Assembly (NCBI GenBank): GCA_033816765.1
Contig: CM066287.1
Span: 2,542,001-2,606,000 of the forward strand
Source of the DNA: Nothopassalora personata
Lineage: Eukaryota; Ascomycota; Dothideomycetes; Mycosphaerellales; Mycosphaerellaceae
Direction of reading: 5' to 3'
Length of the DNA: 64,000 bases
A program made the position numbers and the translations under genes. The notes under the pieces are model-generated. The model saw only the letters and a program-made list of their open reading frames with translations, ran no database searches and was not told the DNA's origin. Numbering within the stretch: position 1 is the stretch's first letter; every line of letters begins with the position of its first letter. Shown piece after piece: positions 11,356 to 21,525 of the stretch.

Positions 11356-12563
11356 TTACTCGGATGCTACAACGCGGGATGAGCTGGCGCTGAAGTCAAC
11401 ACGCAACTGTCTGCCGTAGACGACCTTCTTCTCGAGGTGCTCCTTCGCCTTTTGTGCGCTTTCGGTGTCAATGAAATCAGCATGAGCGAAGCCTCGCGGC
11501 TGGCCACTGCGGCGGTCGATAGCAACACGGACGTCGAGCACGTTGCGGATCTCCCTGAACAGATCTAGTGAAAACCGTTAGCCACTGAATGCATTGACTT
11601 CTTTCTCATCATCTTCGAGAACGTACCATTCAGATCGCGGTCGCTCATCTGATAAGACATGTTCCCAATGAACAAAGTCTTCGATGGCGGGTTTTCACTC
11701 TGGCGGAAACCTCTCTCGATCCGGCGCGACTGGGCGTTGTCGCGACGGACGTGGTACTGCACAGCCATCCTTCGGCCCTGGAAGACCTGTTGGTCCAGCT
11801 GCCTAGCCCTGTCCGCATCCTCTTGTTTCGCAAACTCAATGTAACCAAAGCCTTTGCTCAGTCCTCTGCCGTCCTGGACCACGCGGGCGCTTGTGACCTC
11901 TCCGAACTTGCTAAACTCGGCCTCCAGCTGCGCGCTGGTCACCTCGAAGAACAGATTGCCAACATAGAGAACCTTGCCTGGTGGGTTTGGTTGTCCATCA
12001 CGGGCGATAGGGGCGTTGTGTGGTGGGAAGCTGTCGCTTGCAGTCTGTGCCACGCTTGAGGCAGCGTTCTGGACGGTCTGCGCAGCGCTGGAGGCAAAGT
12101 CTTGTATCTTCTCGCTGATTGAGCTGGCAGACTCCTGTGCCTGCGAGCTGATCTCCTCTGCCTTTTCTTGTGTCTGTTCTGCGGCACTGCTGGCAGTGTC
12201 TTGTGCCTGTGAAACTGCCTCCTGGGCCTTGTCCGTGGCCTCAGCAGCGGCATCCTCCGCGGCAGACTCTGCTGAGCCTACGACATCCGGAGTCACGACG
12301 CTTTCCTCGCGGATCTCCTTTTGCTCTTCTGGCGTCGGCTCGGTGATGACAGTCTCGCCGCTGGCGGAAGCCTCTGCTGGGCTAGCCTCGGTTTGCTTCT
12401 GCTCCTCGTCTGCAAGCACCCTCCATGACTGATGGAACGAGCGAAGCGATACCGGCTTTTGCGCGTGCAATGCTGAGATCCGTGGCGCAGGCTTAAATGT
12501 CGAAAGTTGACGAGTTGGCTGCGTGAAGACTGCTCGCGCAGCGGCGCGCCTGAGTGCGAACAT
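11356..12563 (-). CDS. Mitochondrial-type two-RRM RNA-binding protein
   Basis: 381-residue protein; intron 11565-11626 joins DLN to DLFREIRN in frame. The N-terminus is rich in Arg, Ala and Ser without acids for ~40 residues (ALRRAAARAVFTQPTRQLST), a likely mitochondrial presequence. Residues ~70-185 are an Ala/Gln/Ser/Glu-rich amphipathic stretch with repeated AQ(E/D)(S/T)ASS-like units that resemble LEA-type repeats. RRM1 (~190-270) carries VLYVGNLFF and KGFGYIEF, its RNP2 and RNP1; RRM2 (~290-370) carries TLFIGNMSY and RGFAHADF. The pattern resembles fungal nucleic-acid-binding proteins with tandem RRMs; a role in organellar RNA metabolism is inferred from the presequence only. Confidence 0.85.
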
Positions 12564-12874
12564 CGTGGCTTGAGGTATCGTGCAACAAATACAGAGACGT
12601 TAATGGGGCAGTTGGTGGCAAAGAAGTGATGCAAGGTGTCTTGGGGGCGATGATGAGACGCGAGCAAAGTTCAATGTCCGCAAATCTTCAAAGTTCAAGT
12701 TCGGTTTAGTCTGTGCTCCCTTCGCCACCGTCACCCCTTCTTCCCTACGCATCACACTTGGGAGACTCATGAAGGAGACTTGACAACAATTGTTTATCAT
12801 ACAACATGCTACACGACGCGTCCATGGGTATATACTGCATAATGGAGAGCGCCAAACACGACTACAAGTTATAA
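12564..12874. other. Intergenic: upstream of RRM gene
   Basis: 311 bases between the RRM gene start and the stop of the ankyrin/STAND-like gene. Nothing specific was recognised. Confidence 0.45.
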
Positions 12875-15280
12875 TCACAACCCAAGACGTCCAACGATGC
12901 GGCTTACTCTTGATCGGCCCGTCGAGGTTGTGCCAACAGTACCCGACGTACTCACGCTGCTCCGCGACAGACTCCGCGATGTACCCAAATAGTCACGCAT
13001 CCTCGGAGGGGGTCGATGCTCGTCCACGCGAGCGCCTTTACTCAACAGAACACGAACCACATGCTCGCGGCGCGGTGTGGGCGGTTTGGTCGCCGCTAGG
13101 TACAGGGGTGACCTCGAGACCGAGTCGGTGGCATTGACGTCTGGAGCATGTTCGTGCTCCAGCAAGGCATTGACCTGCTCTAGTCGTTGAAACTCAGCGG
13201 AATGATGCAGCGCTGTCTGCCCTGTTCTATCCACGGCATCTTTGAGATCCGGTGCGAGCTCCAGAAGGAGACTGATCATCTCCCTATTGGGCTTGGTCAC
13301 TGCGTAGTGCAATACGGACCATTCGTCCCCGCCTTTGGTCATGAGGCTATTTTCCACCGTATCGGCGAGTATCTGGACCATTTTAGTATCGCCTGCGAGG
13401 ACAGCCTTGATGAGAGGCGTTTCGCCCTTCTTATCCTTGGGCTCGATCTCGGCGTCGTGGTGCAAGAGACACCGAGCCATATCATGGAGACCCCCCATCG
13501 CGGCGAAGTGCAAGGCTGTGAGACCACGTCTGTTGGCAGTGTGCACAGACGCGCCAACTTCGGGGTCCAGCAGTCTATGCACGGTCGCTTCATCCTTATT
13601 TTCGACTGCATGGACGAGGAAGGTCTTGCCCTGTCTGTCGACATGCTCTAGGTCCAGACCGCCTGCATCTAGCGACGTCTGTATCTGCTCAATGGTGCCG
13701 GATTTGATCGCTTCGATTAGAATGTCGTGCTTGTCAGTGACAGTGCCTACTTTCTGTACGGGGGCATGGCTGGTCGAGACCCGCCGGAGACTGTCACTTG
13801 CCATTGACGAGCCCTCGACCAACAGCTTTCGCATCTCGTTCGCTTCTACTGTCTTATCCCTGGTCTCAAGAATGCGAACAAGAATGGTGATGCAGGCGTT
13901 ATGCTGAGCTGCCTCTTCGGGCGACTTGTCACGCCCTTTGAACACCTTCCACTGCTTGTTGAAGGCTTTTCTAGCATGCGACTCGGCCTTCTCAATATCT
14001 TCGGTCGTTAAGCTGAGACCTCCTGTCGATTCGCTATAATGTCGCTCATAGTAGATGGACGCGAGCAACTGGTGTTGTCGCGCCTCGACGAGGCTGTCCG
14101 ATGCAGCTGCTTGGCTGGTATTGGAAGCCGAAGAAGGAGATCTTTCGCGCAGCAGTTGATGGACTGTGGTGACTGCTTCCGCCCACTTCTTCTGCTTCTG
14201 GTAGAGCGACGCCATCTCTTCCTGCATGCTTGTGCGCTCAACAAAGATCACGCCGTAATGCCTCTCACGAGCCTCGTAGTTTCGGATGGCATGGTGGAGA
14301 TTGTTTTCACTTTGGTTGAGATTACCAACGAGCACATCCTTCGCTGCACGGTCGACGTAAGCAGAGATGTGCCTTTCAAGAATCTCGAGTGGCCACACAT
14401 CTTCATCGTCCAGCTCACCACGACCCCAGACGTCCTCTGTGAACGCTTCACCATTTGAGCTACCAGCACAAGATGAGACGGATAGGTGGCCCGGAGGCGG
14501 TATCGCCGCTATGATAGAAGGAGTGGCTACAGGTAATGGCGAGCCATTTTGCTGCTCAGTATCCGTGCGTTTGATCCGTTCCGACCGAGCATCTGGCTGA
14601 TACTCGCTGGTGTAATGCTCGTGAATCTCCCCAGCCCCACGCAGCGAGTCACTCAAGCTCTCAATCGCATCGTTGTTTGGCGAAGGGGAGGCTGCGTTCG
14701 ATGCCTGAGATGATGGCGATTGCTGGGCGGCGATGCGGTTGTCTGACAGCTTGCTGAGCAACTTGTTGCCTTCTTCAAGCTGGGTCCCGAGCCTCGCGAT
14801 GGCCTCCAGTACCGTCTCGTGGTTGGTGTCAATCGCCGACTTGCTTTTAGTCTGATCGAACAGCTGAAGAACGGTCAAATCGGTCGACAGCGTCTGCACT
14901 CTTGCCTCGAGTTCTGTGTTGATTCTGGTGATGGACGGATGTCGGAAGGCAACCTTTACTCGCTCCACCGCATCACGGCCGGCTGAGCTGTCGAATCCTC
15001 CCAGCTTTGCTCGTAGTTCCTCGAGAGTCTTAGTGCAGGCAAGCACACTTCGCTTGATCCTTGCCGCGACCTCGACATCGTCTCCCGTGGATACTTCATG
15101 ATCGTCTCTGGCCTTGAGAACAGCCTCGACACTTTTGAGCACGCTCTCTAAGCGTTCGACACGATCGCCTATCTCGGCCGCGATTTTGTCGGCATCCTTG
15201 ACCTTTTTCAGGAACCGCACTGCCTCATAAGAAACCTTCAAGAGATCGAAAACGGCGGCAATCGTCTGTAGTTCTGCCAT
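12875..15280 (-). CDS. Ankyrin protein with STAND-like fungal N-terminal domain
   Basis: About 801 residues starting MAELQTIAAVFDLL; an ATG 14 codons upstream (15322) is also open. Residues ~1-150 are helical and resemble the N-terminal effector-type domain common in fungal STAND/NLR-like proteins (MAELQ...AVFDLLKVSYEAVRFL). Residues ~300-460 form a helical, TPR-like region (SENNLHHAIRNYEARE, MASLYQKQKKWAEAV). Residues ~560-760 hold about six ankyrin repeats (TALHFAAMGG, TALHHSAEFQ, SPLYLAATK). No NB-ARC or NACHT P-loop is visible between them. Such proteins are often linked to self/non-self recognition, but nothing in the sequence proves that here. It is divergent from the MFS transporter. 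Confidence 0.75.
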   Translation of the reverse strand: MAELQTIAAVFDLLKVSYEAVRFLKKVKDADKIAAEIGDRVERLESVLKSVEAVLKARDDHEVSTGDDVEVAARIKRSVLACTKTLEELRAKLGGFDSSAGRDAVERVKVAFRHPSITRINTELEARVQTLSTDLTVLQLFDQTKSKSAIDTNHETVLEAIARLGTQLEEGNKLLSKLSDNRIAAQQSPSSQASNAASPSPNNDAIESLSDSLRGAGEIHEHYTSEYQPDARSERIKRTDTEQQNGSPLPVATPSIIAAIPPPGHLSVSSCAGSSNGEAFTEDVWGRGELDDEDVWPLEILERHISAYVDRAAKDVLVGNLNQSENNLHHAIRNYEARERHYGVIFVERTSMQEEMASLYQKQKKWAEAVTTVHQLLRERSPSSASNTSQAAASDSLVEARQHQLLASIYYERHYSESTGGLSLTTEDIEKAESHARKAFNKQWKVFKGRDKSPEEAAQHNACITILVRILETRDKTVEANEMRKLLVEGSSMASDSLRRVSTSHAPVQKVGTVTDKHDILIEAIKSGTIEQIQTSLDAGGLDLEHVDRQGKTFLVHAVENKDEATVHRLLDPEVGASVHTANRRGLTALHFAAMGGLHDMARCLLHHDAEIEPKDKKGETPLIKAVLAGDTKMVQILADTVENSLMTKGGDEWSVLHYAVTKPNREMISLLLELAPDLKDAVDRTGQTALHHSAEFQRLEQVNALLEHEHAPDVNATDSVSRSPLYLAATKPPTPRREHVVRVLLSKGARVDEHRPPPRMRDYLGTSRSLSRSSVSTSGTVGTTSTGRSRVSRIVGRLGL

Positions 15281-15992
15281 AGTGGCCGTAAGGGATCCAT
15301 GGAGGGGTGAAGATCGAAGCACCGGCAGGACGGAGAGGCTGTGAGGTATGGTATGTACTTAGCCGTGGCAGATGCATGGGAGTCATGTGTATAATTCGGG
15401 CCAAGTGGCCGCGGCCTGTCCTAATAATCCTTCGACTTGTCTTCTGCTGCCTTTCACGTGTAACTTACGCCTTCATGAGGCTGCTTCGCCACGATGGCGC
15501 ACTGCTGATCTGTTGCCGCCCCGCTTCCCCAGCCAACCACCAGACTCCACTAGTTCTAGTTGCTTCCTTCACTTCCCCCAGGCTCGCGCGCTCGCGTGCT
15601 ACAGTACATGTCCTTGTCGATCGTTCACCGGAATCATCAAGCCTACGCAATTGCACACCCCAGGCATTCAGACATGAAATACAACTGCATTGTGTAGCTG
15701 CATGTCGGCTCGCATGCAAATTACTTGGAATGCAGAGGCTGAGCGCCCTGTGAAGGCTGTGAAGGAGCGCGGGTGACTGGATCAAGGTACATATTCCGAA
15801 AGACGAGGCGAGGCTGTCTTGTGTCCAGTGAGATCGAACGAGCGCAAAGTGCGGTCACCACAACTGCACTGCGCCTGCCTTGGCTAGGTTGGGGGCCATC
15901 TGGAAGTGGAAACATAACATTTCCAAACTAATCAGTGACTCCAACGCACTGCTCGCGAGACCTAGCAACTCTCCTCATCAAGATCGTTCAAG
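15281..15992. promoter_or_regulatory. Divergent promoter region, ankyrin gene / MFS transporter
   Basis: About 710 bases between two divergently transcribed start codons. It contains pyrimidine-rich tracts but no clear TATA box or factor site that could be assigned. The promoter role is inferred from position alone. Confidence 0.4.
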
Positions 15993-18207
15993 ATGGCAGC
16001 ACAGCACGCCGACAATCCGCACCAAGCGCCGCCTGAGATAGAAGCCATCGGTGCAAGAAGGCGATCGACACCTTGTGATGATAGTTCGTCTCTCGACCAT
16101 GACTCCGTGCTGGAGCCACGGGAGAACGAGAATATCTTCGACGACAACGATCAATGCCTCGTAGACAACCCTCTCATCAGATGGAGACCGGACGAAGTGG
16201 AGCGTAAAGCCAAACACTTCGTGCGAACACATGGCCTGCAGAGCCAGGAAGAACTCTTCGTGAAGGCCGGCAAAATCCTGCGGGACCCAGAGGCGTGGGA
16301 GAGCGTGCCCAGTCTCTCCCTCGACGAGAAGGAAGTCCTCTTCCACGAGACTCGTAACGGCTTTTGGAAGCAACCCAAGGAGTTGCGAGTCACCATCATC
16401 ACGCTGTGTGTTGCCGCAGTCGTACAAGGCTGGAATCAGACTGCCTCGAACGGTGCCAATCTCAACTGGCCACGACAACTCGGCCTCGTGGCCTTCGAGG
16501 GATGCGATCCTACAGGTGAGTCGCGGCTGAGCGACCGGCGTCTTGTTCTCATGCATCACTGACAACCACCAGGCAGAGACGCTTGGGTCTTCGCCGTCGT
16601 CAACGCCGTGCCCTACCTGTCTGCAAGCTTGATAGGCTGCTGGCTGAGCGATCCCATTAACGAGTACTTCTTCGGTCGGCGACCTCCCATCGCCTTCTCT
16701 GGAGTATTGATCCTAGCTGCCATGATTGGGAGCGCATGTTCCCAGACCTGGCGCCAGTTACTGGCCTGTCGTGCAATCCTGGGGATCGGCATGGGTTGCA
16801 AGGCCTCGGTGGTTCCCGTCTTCGCTGCGGAGGTCAGCCCGGCGCATATACGCGGCTCGCTGGTCATGAACTGGCAGCTGTTCGATGCGCTGGGCATTTT
16901 CCTCGGCTTCACAGCCAATTTGATCGTTAGCCAGGTCGGCGACACCGCGTGGAGGTGGCAGACGGCCTCGTCGGTTCTGCCAACGCTCATTCTCCTGACC
17001 CTGATCTTCGTCTGCTCGGACTCGCCGCGATTTCTGATGAAGAGAGGCCCGTCCCACTACAAGGCAGCATACACTACATTGCTGGCATTGAGAGGCCACC
17101 CCATTCTCGCGGCGAAAGAGCTGCTGTATGTTCATTACCAGATGGAGGTCGAAAAGCGCTTCATGTCCGGTACCATGTCCGATGCTGGGCTCGTGCACCG
17201 CCAAGAGCAGATCATCGAAGAAACGAAAGGCAACATGTCGCGTATGTCCTTTCGACCGAGCTTCATTCCTGCCAGGTCCATCAACTACTGGCAGAAGCTG
17301 GGGCAGCTCTTCACCATCAAGCGGATCCGTCGTGCCATGCTCGCGGCTGTCGTCGTCATGGTCAGTCAACAACTCTGTGGGGTGAATGTGCTCGCATTGT
17401 ACTCCAGCAACTTTTTTTGCGAGGCGCCCAACCAAGTCGGCGACCTAGCAGATCCATCGTACCTGCAGCCTCTCTTCCTGTCGTGGGGTATAGGCATGGT
17501 CAACTTCCTCGTAAGTACAACGATCCCTACAAACAACATCTCTCTGACCCTGGCACTAGTTCGCCTTTCCTGCCTACCATCTTATCGACAAACGCGGGCG
17601 ACGCTGGCTGCTCCTCGTAGCGCTTCCCTTCATGGCCCTCAGCATGCTCGGCGCCTCGCTCAGCTTTCTGATCCCAGCAGCAAGCCCCGCACACGCGCCA
17701 GTCATTGGAATTCTGGTGTACATCTTCATGGTCTTCTACAGCCCCAGCATGGGTCCCGTGCCCTTCACCTTCTCGGCCGAGGTCTTCCCCATGGACCATC
17801 GCGTCGTCGGCATGTCTTTTGCAGTCTTCACGAACATGCTAGGCCTCGGCTTGTTGACCCTCTTCGTGCCGATCATCACAGTCAAAGTCAGTCATGCTGG
17901 GCTGCTGGGAATCTTCGCGGGTTTGAATGTTGTTGCCTTTGTGCTGATCTTCTTCTTCGTCCGGGAGACGGCGGGAGCTACCCTTGGTAGGACAGCGGGC
18001 AGCATGACGTTCATGTCGTTGGAAGAGTTGAACTATGTCTTCGGTGTATCGACGAAGAAGCATGCCATCTACCAGTACAGGACAGTCCTGCCGTGGATTT
18101 GGAGGTACTATGTGCGCCACGATAAGAACTGCCCGGACTCACCAGAGCAGCTTTATAGGTGGGCAACGGCCAGACGGGACAGAAGCGATTTACAAGAACA
18201 GCAGTAA
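15993..18207 (+). CDS. MFS sugar/polyol transporter (SP family)
   Basis: 702-residue plasma-membrane transporter with two introns, 16516-16572 and 17511-17559, both in frame. It has an unusually long hydrophilic N-terminus of ~135 residues before TM1, rich in acidic and polar residues. Sugar-porter marks follow: FGRRPP after TM2, the ACRAILGIGMG helix, RWQTAS, the DSPRFL motif near the middle, QQLCGVNVLALYSSNFF in the second half, DKRGRRWLL, and FTFSAEVFPMDHR near TM10-11. It ends with a long hydrophilic tail. The closest family type seems to be the myo-inositol/polyol group of fungal SP transporters, judged by the long tails; the substrate itself is not determined. It lies convergent with the ethanolamine kinase, 233 bases away. 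Confidence 0.88.
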
Positions 18208-18440
18208 TAGGCCACGTCCTGCCCAGTCTGGTTCTCGCACATACACAAGTGCTGGTAATCTGATGCGCGAGGGCTATCGTCCCGTTGAAGGCAGCGATGT
18301 GGTTGTAATTACAATAAAGATCCCGTCCAGTGTGCCGTACTTTTCGAAACGCTCAAAGTCACATGCGAAACACCATGGTTATAGCAGCATCTAGCCGAAG
18401 GCGCGCTTGTTGAAGAGCAGCCATATGTGGTCGAGTTCTT

Positions 18441-19715
18441 TCACTCCGAGTGCCACTTCTTCTCTCTAATGTGCATCTCCCTGCCTTCTCGCACGCGAGA
18501 GCCGTCACTTTCCTCCTTCCATGCCCAGTATTCGCTGAGTCGTAGCTCGGCGTACGTGACATAGTCGAAATCGATCTGTGAGATCATGCTTTGAATCAAG
18601 GCCCAGACGCCCCAAAATAGCCCAGGCATTCCGCGAAATTGCTCGACTTGTTCGTAGAGTGTGTCGATGTCCTTCTGAAAGTCGATGTCCACTGCGATGG
18701 TGTCATCATCGCCAACGGAGTGGTATCTATACGACGTCACATAATGCTGAATGAACTCTCTTCGCTGTGACTTGGTGGGTACTGCGCTGTGTTCACAGTC
18801 GTACCCAGCCCACTCGGCGAAATGGTTTGCGATATCGAAGGCGGCATTGCCAGGAGTGGCATATTCGTAGTCGATGAAGGTCACAGGCTTCTCGGTGGCG
18901 TCGCTTGGGGTGCTCTCGTCTTCTTCTGTCACGATCACATTACCGCAGAGGAGATCATGGTGGACAAAGACGTAGTCGTTGCCATCGATACCAGGAGTGT
19001 CACCGAGCTTGGACGACATCTCAGCGAGTTCGACGTTGAGTTTTGCCTTGCGTTCCTTCTCCTTGTCAGTGTTCTCAGGCAAGGCATCGATCCACTGTTG
19101 TAAAACGGTCCAAGTATTTGGGTAAGGTCTGGTGCTCTGGCCTTTTTGTGGAGATGGATTCTTTTGGTCGCTTTCGGCATCAAGTGTGGGCGTGGCGGAA
19201 ATGGCGGAAATGGGGAGCGAGGCATGCCATTGCCCGAGTCTCTTCGCCACTTGGCGGTAGATACTCGGTTTGGCGAGGTCGGTGTGGGAGCATACATGAC
19301 CTGGGATGAACTTATACAGCAGCCCGTTGTCGAATCTCGCAAGCAGTGGTGGTGCTAAGCCGAGACTCGCCAGTAGATTGTGTGCGCGTAGCTCTCTCTC
19401 CCTGTCTATGAGAACGTCCGTGCCTCTACCGTATGCTCTCATGAGAACTGCATCCTTGTCTATCTGCAGCTCTGTCCAACCTGGCCGCTTCTTCGTTGCT
19501 TTCATGAGGACATTTGTGATGCCGTCCGTGAAGCGAACGAATTCCACTTCGCCTTCTTCCGTCTTCCATTGTGGTCGGAACTCTTCAATCAATCGCAGCG
19601 CGCTCTTTTCGGGTTCAGCATTGTCGAAGGTAATCGGTATATGCCTCAGACCAAGCGGAGAGTCGGTTCGGTCGACTTGGTGTTGGGTGGACGCAGTTCC
19701 ATGAGTAGACGACAT
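18441..19715 (-). CDS. eki1: Ethanolamine kinase (Kennedy pathway)
   Basis: 424-residue intronless choline/ethanolamine kinase that phosphorylates ethanolamine with ATP as the first step of phosphatidylethanolamine synthesis in the cytosol. Key marks: RFTDGITNVLMKA, the FTDGITN nucleotide-loop signature typical of ethanolamine rather than choline kinases; GLLYKFIPG; the Brenner phosphotransferase motif HHDLLCGNVI at ~250; and IDYEYATPGNAAFDIANHFAEW, the metal-binding DYEY and choline-kinase motif. The C-terminus is the usual helical WGVWALIQS...DFDYVTYAELRLSEYW segment. Length and order match the family. Assignment to ethanolamine over choline is by motif similarity. Confidence 0.92.
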   Translation of the reverse strand: MSSTHGTASTQHQVDRTDSPLGLRHIPITFDNAEPEKSALRLIEEFRPQWKTEEGEVEFVRFTDGITNVLMKATKKRPGWTELQIDKDAVLMRAYGRGTDVLIDRERELRAHNLLASLGLAPPLLARFDNGLLYKFIPGHVCSHTDLAKPSIYRQVAKRLGQWHASLPISAISATPTLDAESDQKNPSPQKGQSTRPYPNTWTVLQQWIDALPENTDKEKERKAKLNVELAEMSSKLGDTPGIDGNDYVFVHHDLLCGNVIVTEEDESTPSDATEKPVTFIDYEYATPGNAAFDIANHFAEWAGYDCEHSAVPTKSQRREFIQHYVTSYRYHSVGDDDTIAVDIDFQKDIDTLYEQVEQFRGMPGLFWGVWALIQSMISQIDFDYVTYAELRLSEYWAWKEESDGSRVREGREMHIREKKWHSE

Positions 19716-20586
19716 GTTCTGTGGTAGTGATGTTAGTGTATGAAGAAGAGTTTCGCATTGTACGGCAGAGAGCGTTGGTCGTGTTGAGTGGTGGTCGAGT
19801 GGTGGACTCTGCGGTCAATTGGCTTCCATGGTACGCGCACCAGTCGAAGAAGAGCGTAGCACGTCTTCGGCTATTATAGGCCAGACTACGTGGCTTGCGA
19901 GCGTTGCAGTCGGCAGAGCATATTATGCGGCCGGTGCCAGCACGCATGCAGAGTGCCTGAGACGATCGCGGGACCCCTGTCCCGCATAGGAAGCGGGGGC
20001 CCTTGTAAGTCTTATTGTTTGGCTCCCGTACGAAGCTCTCGCATGTGAAGACCGTCCATGGATGTCCGTCTGGGCATCGGCAGATACTGCATACCACAAC
20101 TATCGGAGAGGCCGCGAGTGAGTATTACTACGCCGCCCGTAGTCTACCATCAGCCTGGACTGTCGGCCTTCGATATGTCCATTCCATGTCACAGGCCTCC
20201 CTAGCAGTGCTCTCTGCCGCGGGGACTGCGATCGCTGGTGTGGCATGTAAATTCGAGAGCTTCATCTCGAATAGTCGTGGAATCGGCTCAATGCTTGCAT
20301 GACCACACTGATGATGTCTCCTGGTGAATCCGGTGTTATTAGCATGATCGGAGCAGTGTATTGGGTCCTTATTGTCTTGCCGGTGAATGAAGACCTGCGA
20401 CATCTTCCCAAGCTATCATGACCAGAGAGACGCTCGGTCTTTCCTTTGCGTGAACCACGACTTCTTGCCGACTGACTCGAAACTGCCGCTACCTCCCCGA
20501 CCTAGCCCAATCCGGCCTCGCCGCTTCCAGGCTACTCTAGCAACAACACCGACTACAGTACTCTTTTTCTTAAACCAGGACGTGCT
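19716..20586. other. Intergenic, nothing recognised
   Basis: About 870 bases upstream of the ethanolamine kinase and before the ClC relic. The N-terminal membrane domain expected for a ClC channel was looked for (GSGIPE, GKEGP) and is absent. Short open frames look random. Confidence 0.5.
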
Positions 20587-21380
20587 TTGACCATCGAATT
20601 GTCGACAGGCAACGTTGCCATCCTCGTGGCCAAGTGGGCGGCAGATACGCTGGGTAGAGACAGCGTCTATGACCTTGCACAATCTGTGCTGAGCCGTGCT
20701 TTCTTGGGCTTGGACCACAGCATTGGGCTTGTGCAGGGGGAAGGCGCGAAGGTGAGTGAGCTGATTCCGCCGAACAGGACCATGGATGAAATTACAATTG
20801 AAGCGCCCAGGAGCAATAAAGTGTCGAGGAGGTTCTGGCCGACAAGCTTGAGCAGCTGAAGGCGCGTGGGCGGATGGCGAGTGCTCTCCGTTCCAAACAC
20901 ATTACTGTGATATACTGGATCGTTATACTGGATCGTCCCTGCTACAATTAAGGTATGTATCAATGTTGCCACTTTACCGGAATGCGGGTCTTGTGCTCGT
21001 TCAGAACGGCGGGACGCCGCAAGGATATTCCGCGCAGGGCGAGCTGGACTTCAGCCTGAAGGGAGCTTGGTTGACTATATCCTCCTCAAGAAGCAGAAGT
21101 TCGATGATGGGGTGATGTACACGGAGACGACTTCGACCTGTGTCCAGTCGTAGATGGTGGACCTATCTCTGTGGCAGCCTTGGCGCCTCTCGAATATGCT
21201 GTCGAATTGTTTCTTAGGTATGCTATCCTCGGGCCGTCAACTTTCCTGCGCGGCTTCACTAATAACACTTCCTTGAGACCTTTGATGATACTGGAAGAAG
21301 GTACTGGACGTCTGGTTGGGGTCATTATTAAGAAGCGCCTGGTGACTTATCTGGACAGGCTGAAGCACGAACATGCATAG
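20587..21380 (+). pseudogene. ClC voltage-gated chloride channel, decayed C-terminal (CBS) relic
   Basis: Remains of the cytosolic C-terminus of a fungal ClC chloride channel, the last transmembrane segment and two CBS domains. Readable pieces: STGNVAILVAKWAADTLG and SVYDLAQSVL then ELIPPNRTMDEIT (20593-20800); a frame change near 20832 followed by LADKLEQLKARGRM in another frame; an extra ~110 bases at about 20876-20986 with a doubled 12-base word (atactggatcgt); then AGLVLVQNGGTPQGY and AQGELDF (20988-21055); and finally DDFDLCPVVDGGPISV, APLEYAVELF, EEGTGRLVGVIIKKRLV to TAG at 21380. The last part carries an extra stretch inside the second CBS domain. No N-terminal pore domain precedes it, so it is a truncated, frameshifted copy. 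Confidence 0.8.
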
Positions 21381-21525
21381 CTTCCACGACAACCTGCGTT
21401 CTGATTTTGGAAGGAGCTCATCCAGCAGCTTATCACTTCAGAGCGAGCTTGAAATCAATCGAACATCCTGCGCTCGATGTCCAAGATCTTCTCTAGCAAC
21501 AGCCTGACTGCTCCTTTCTGATCCA

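Noticed and set aside
16758..17435. 225-codon minus-strand frame inside the MFS gene
   Set aside because: Antisense of a well-supported transporter; Gln/Glu/His-rich shadow without motifs.
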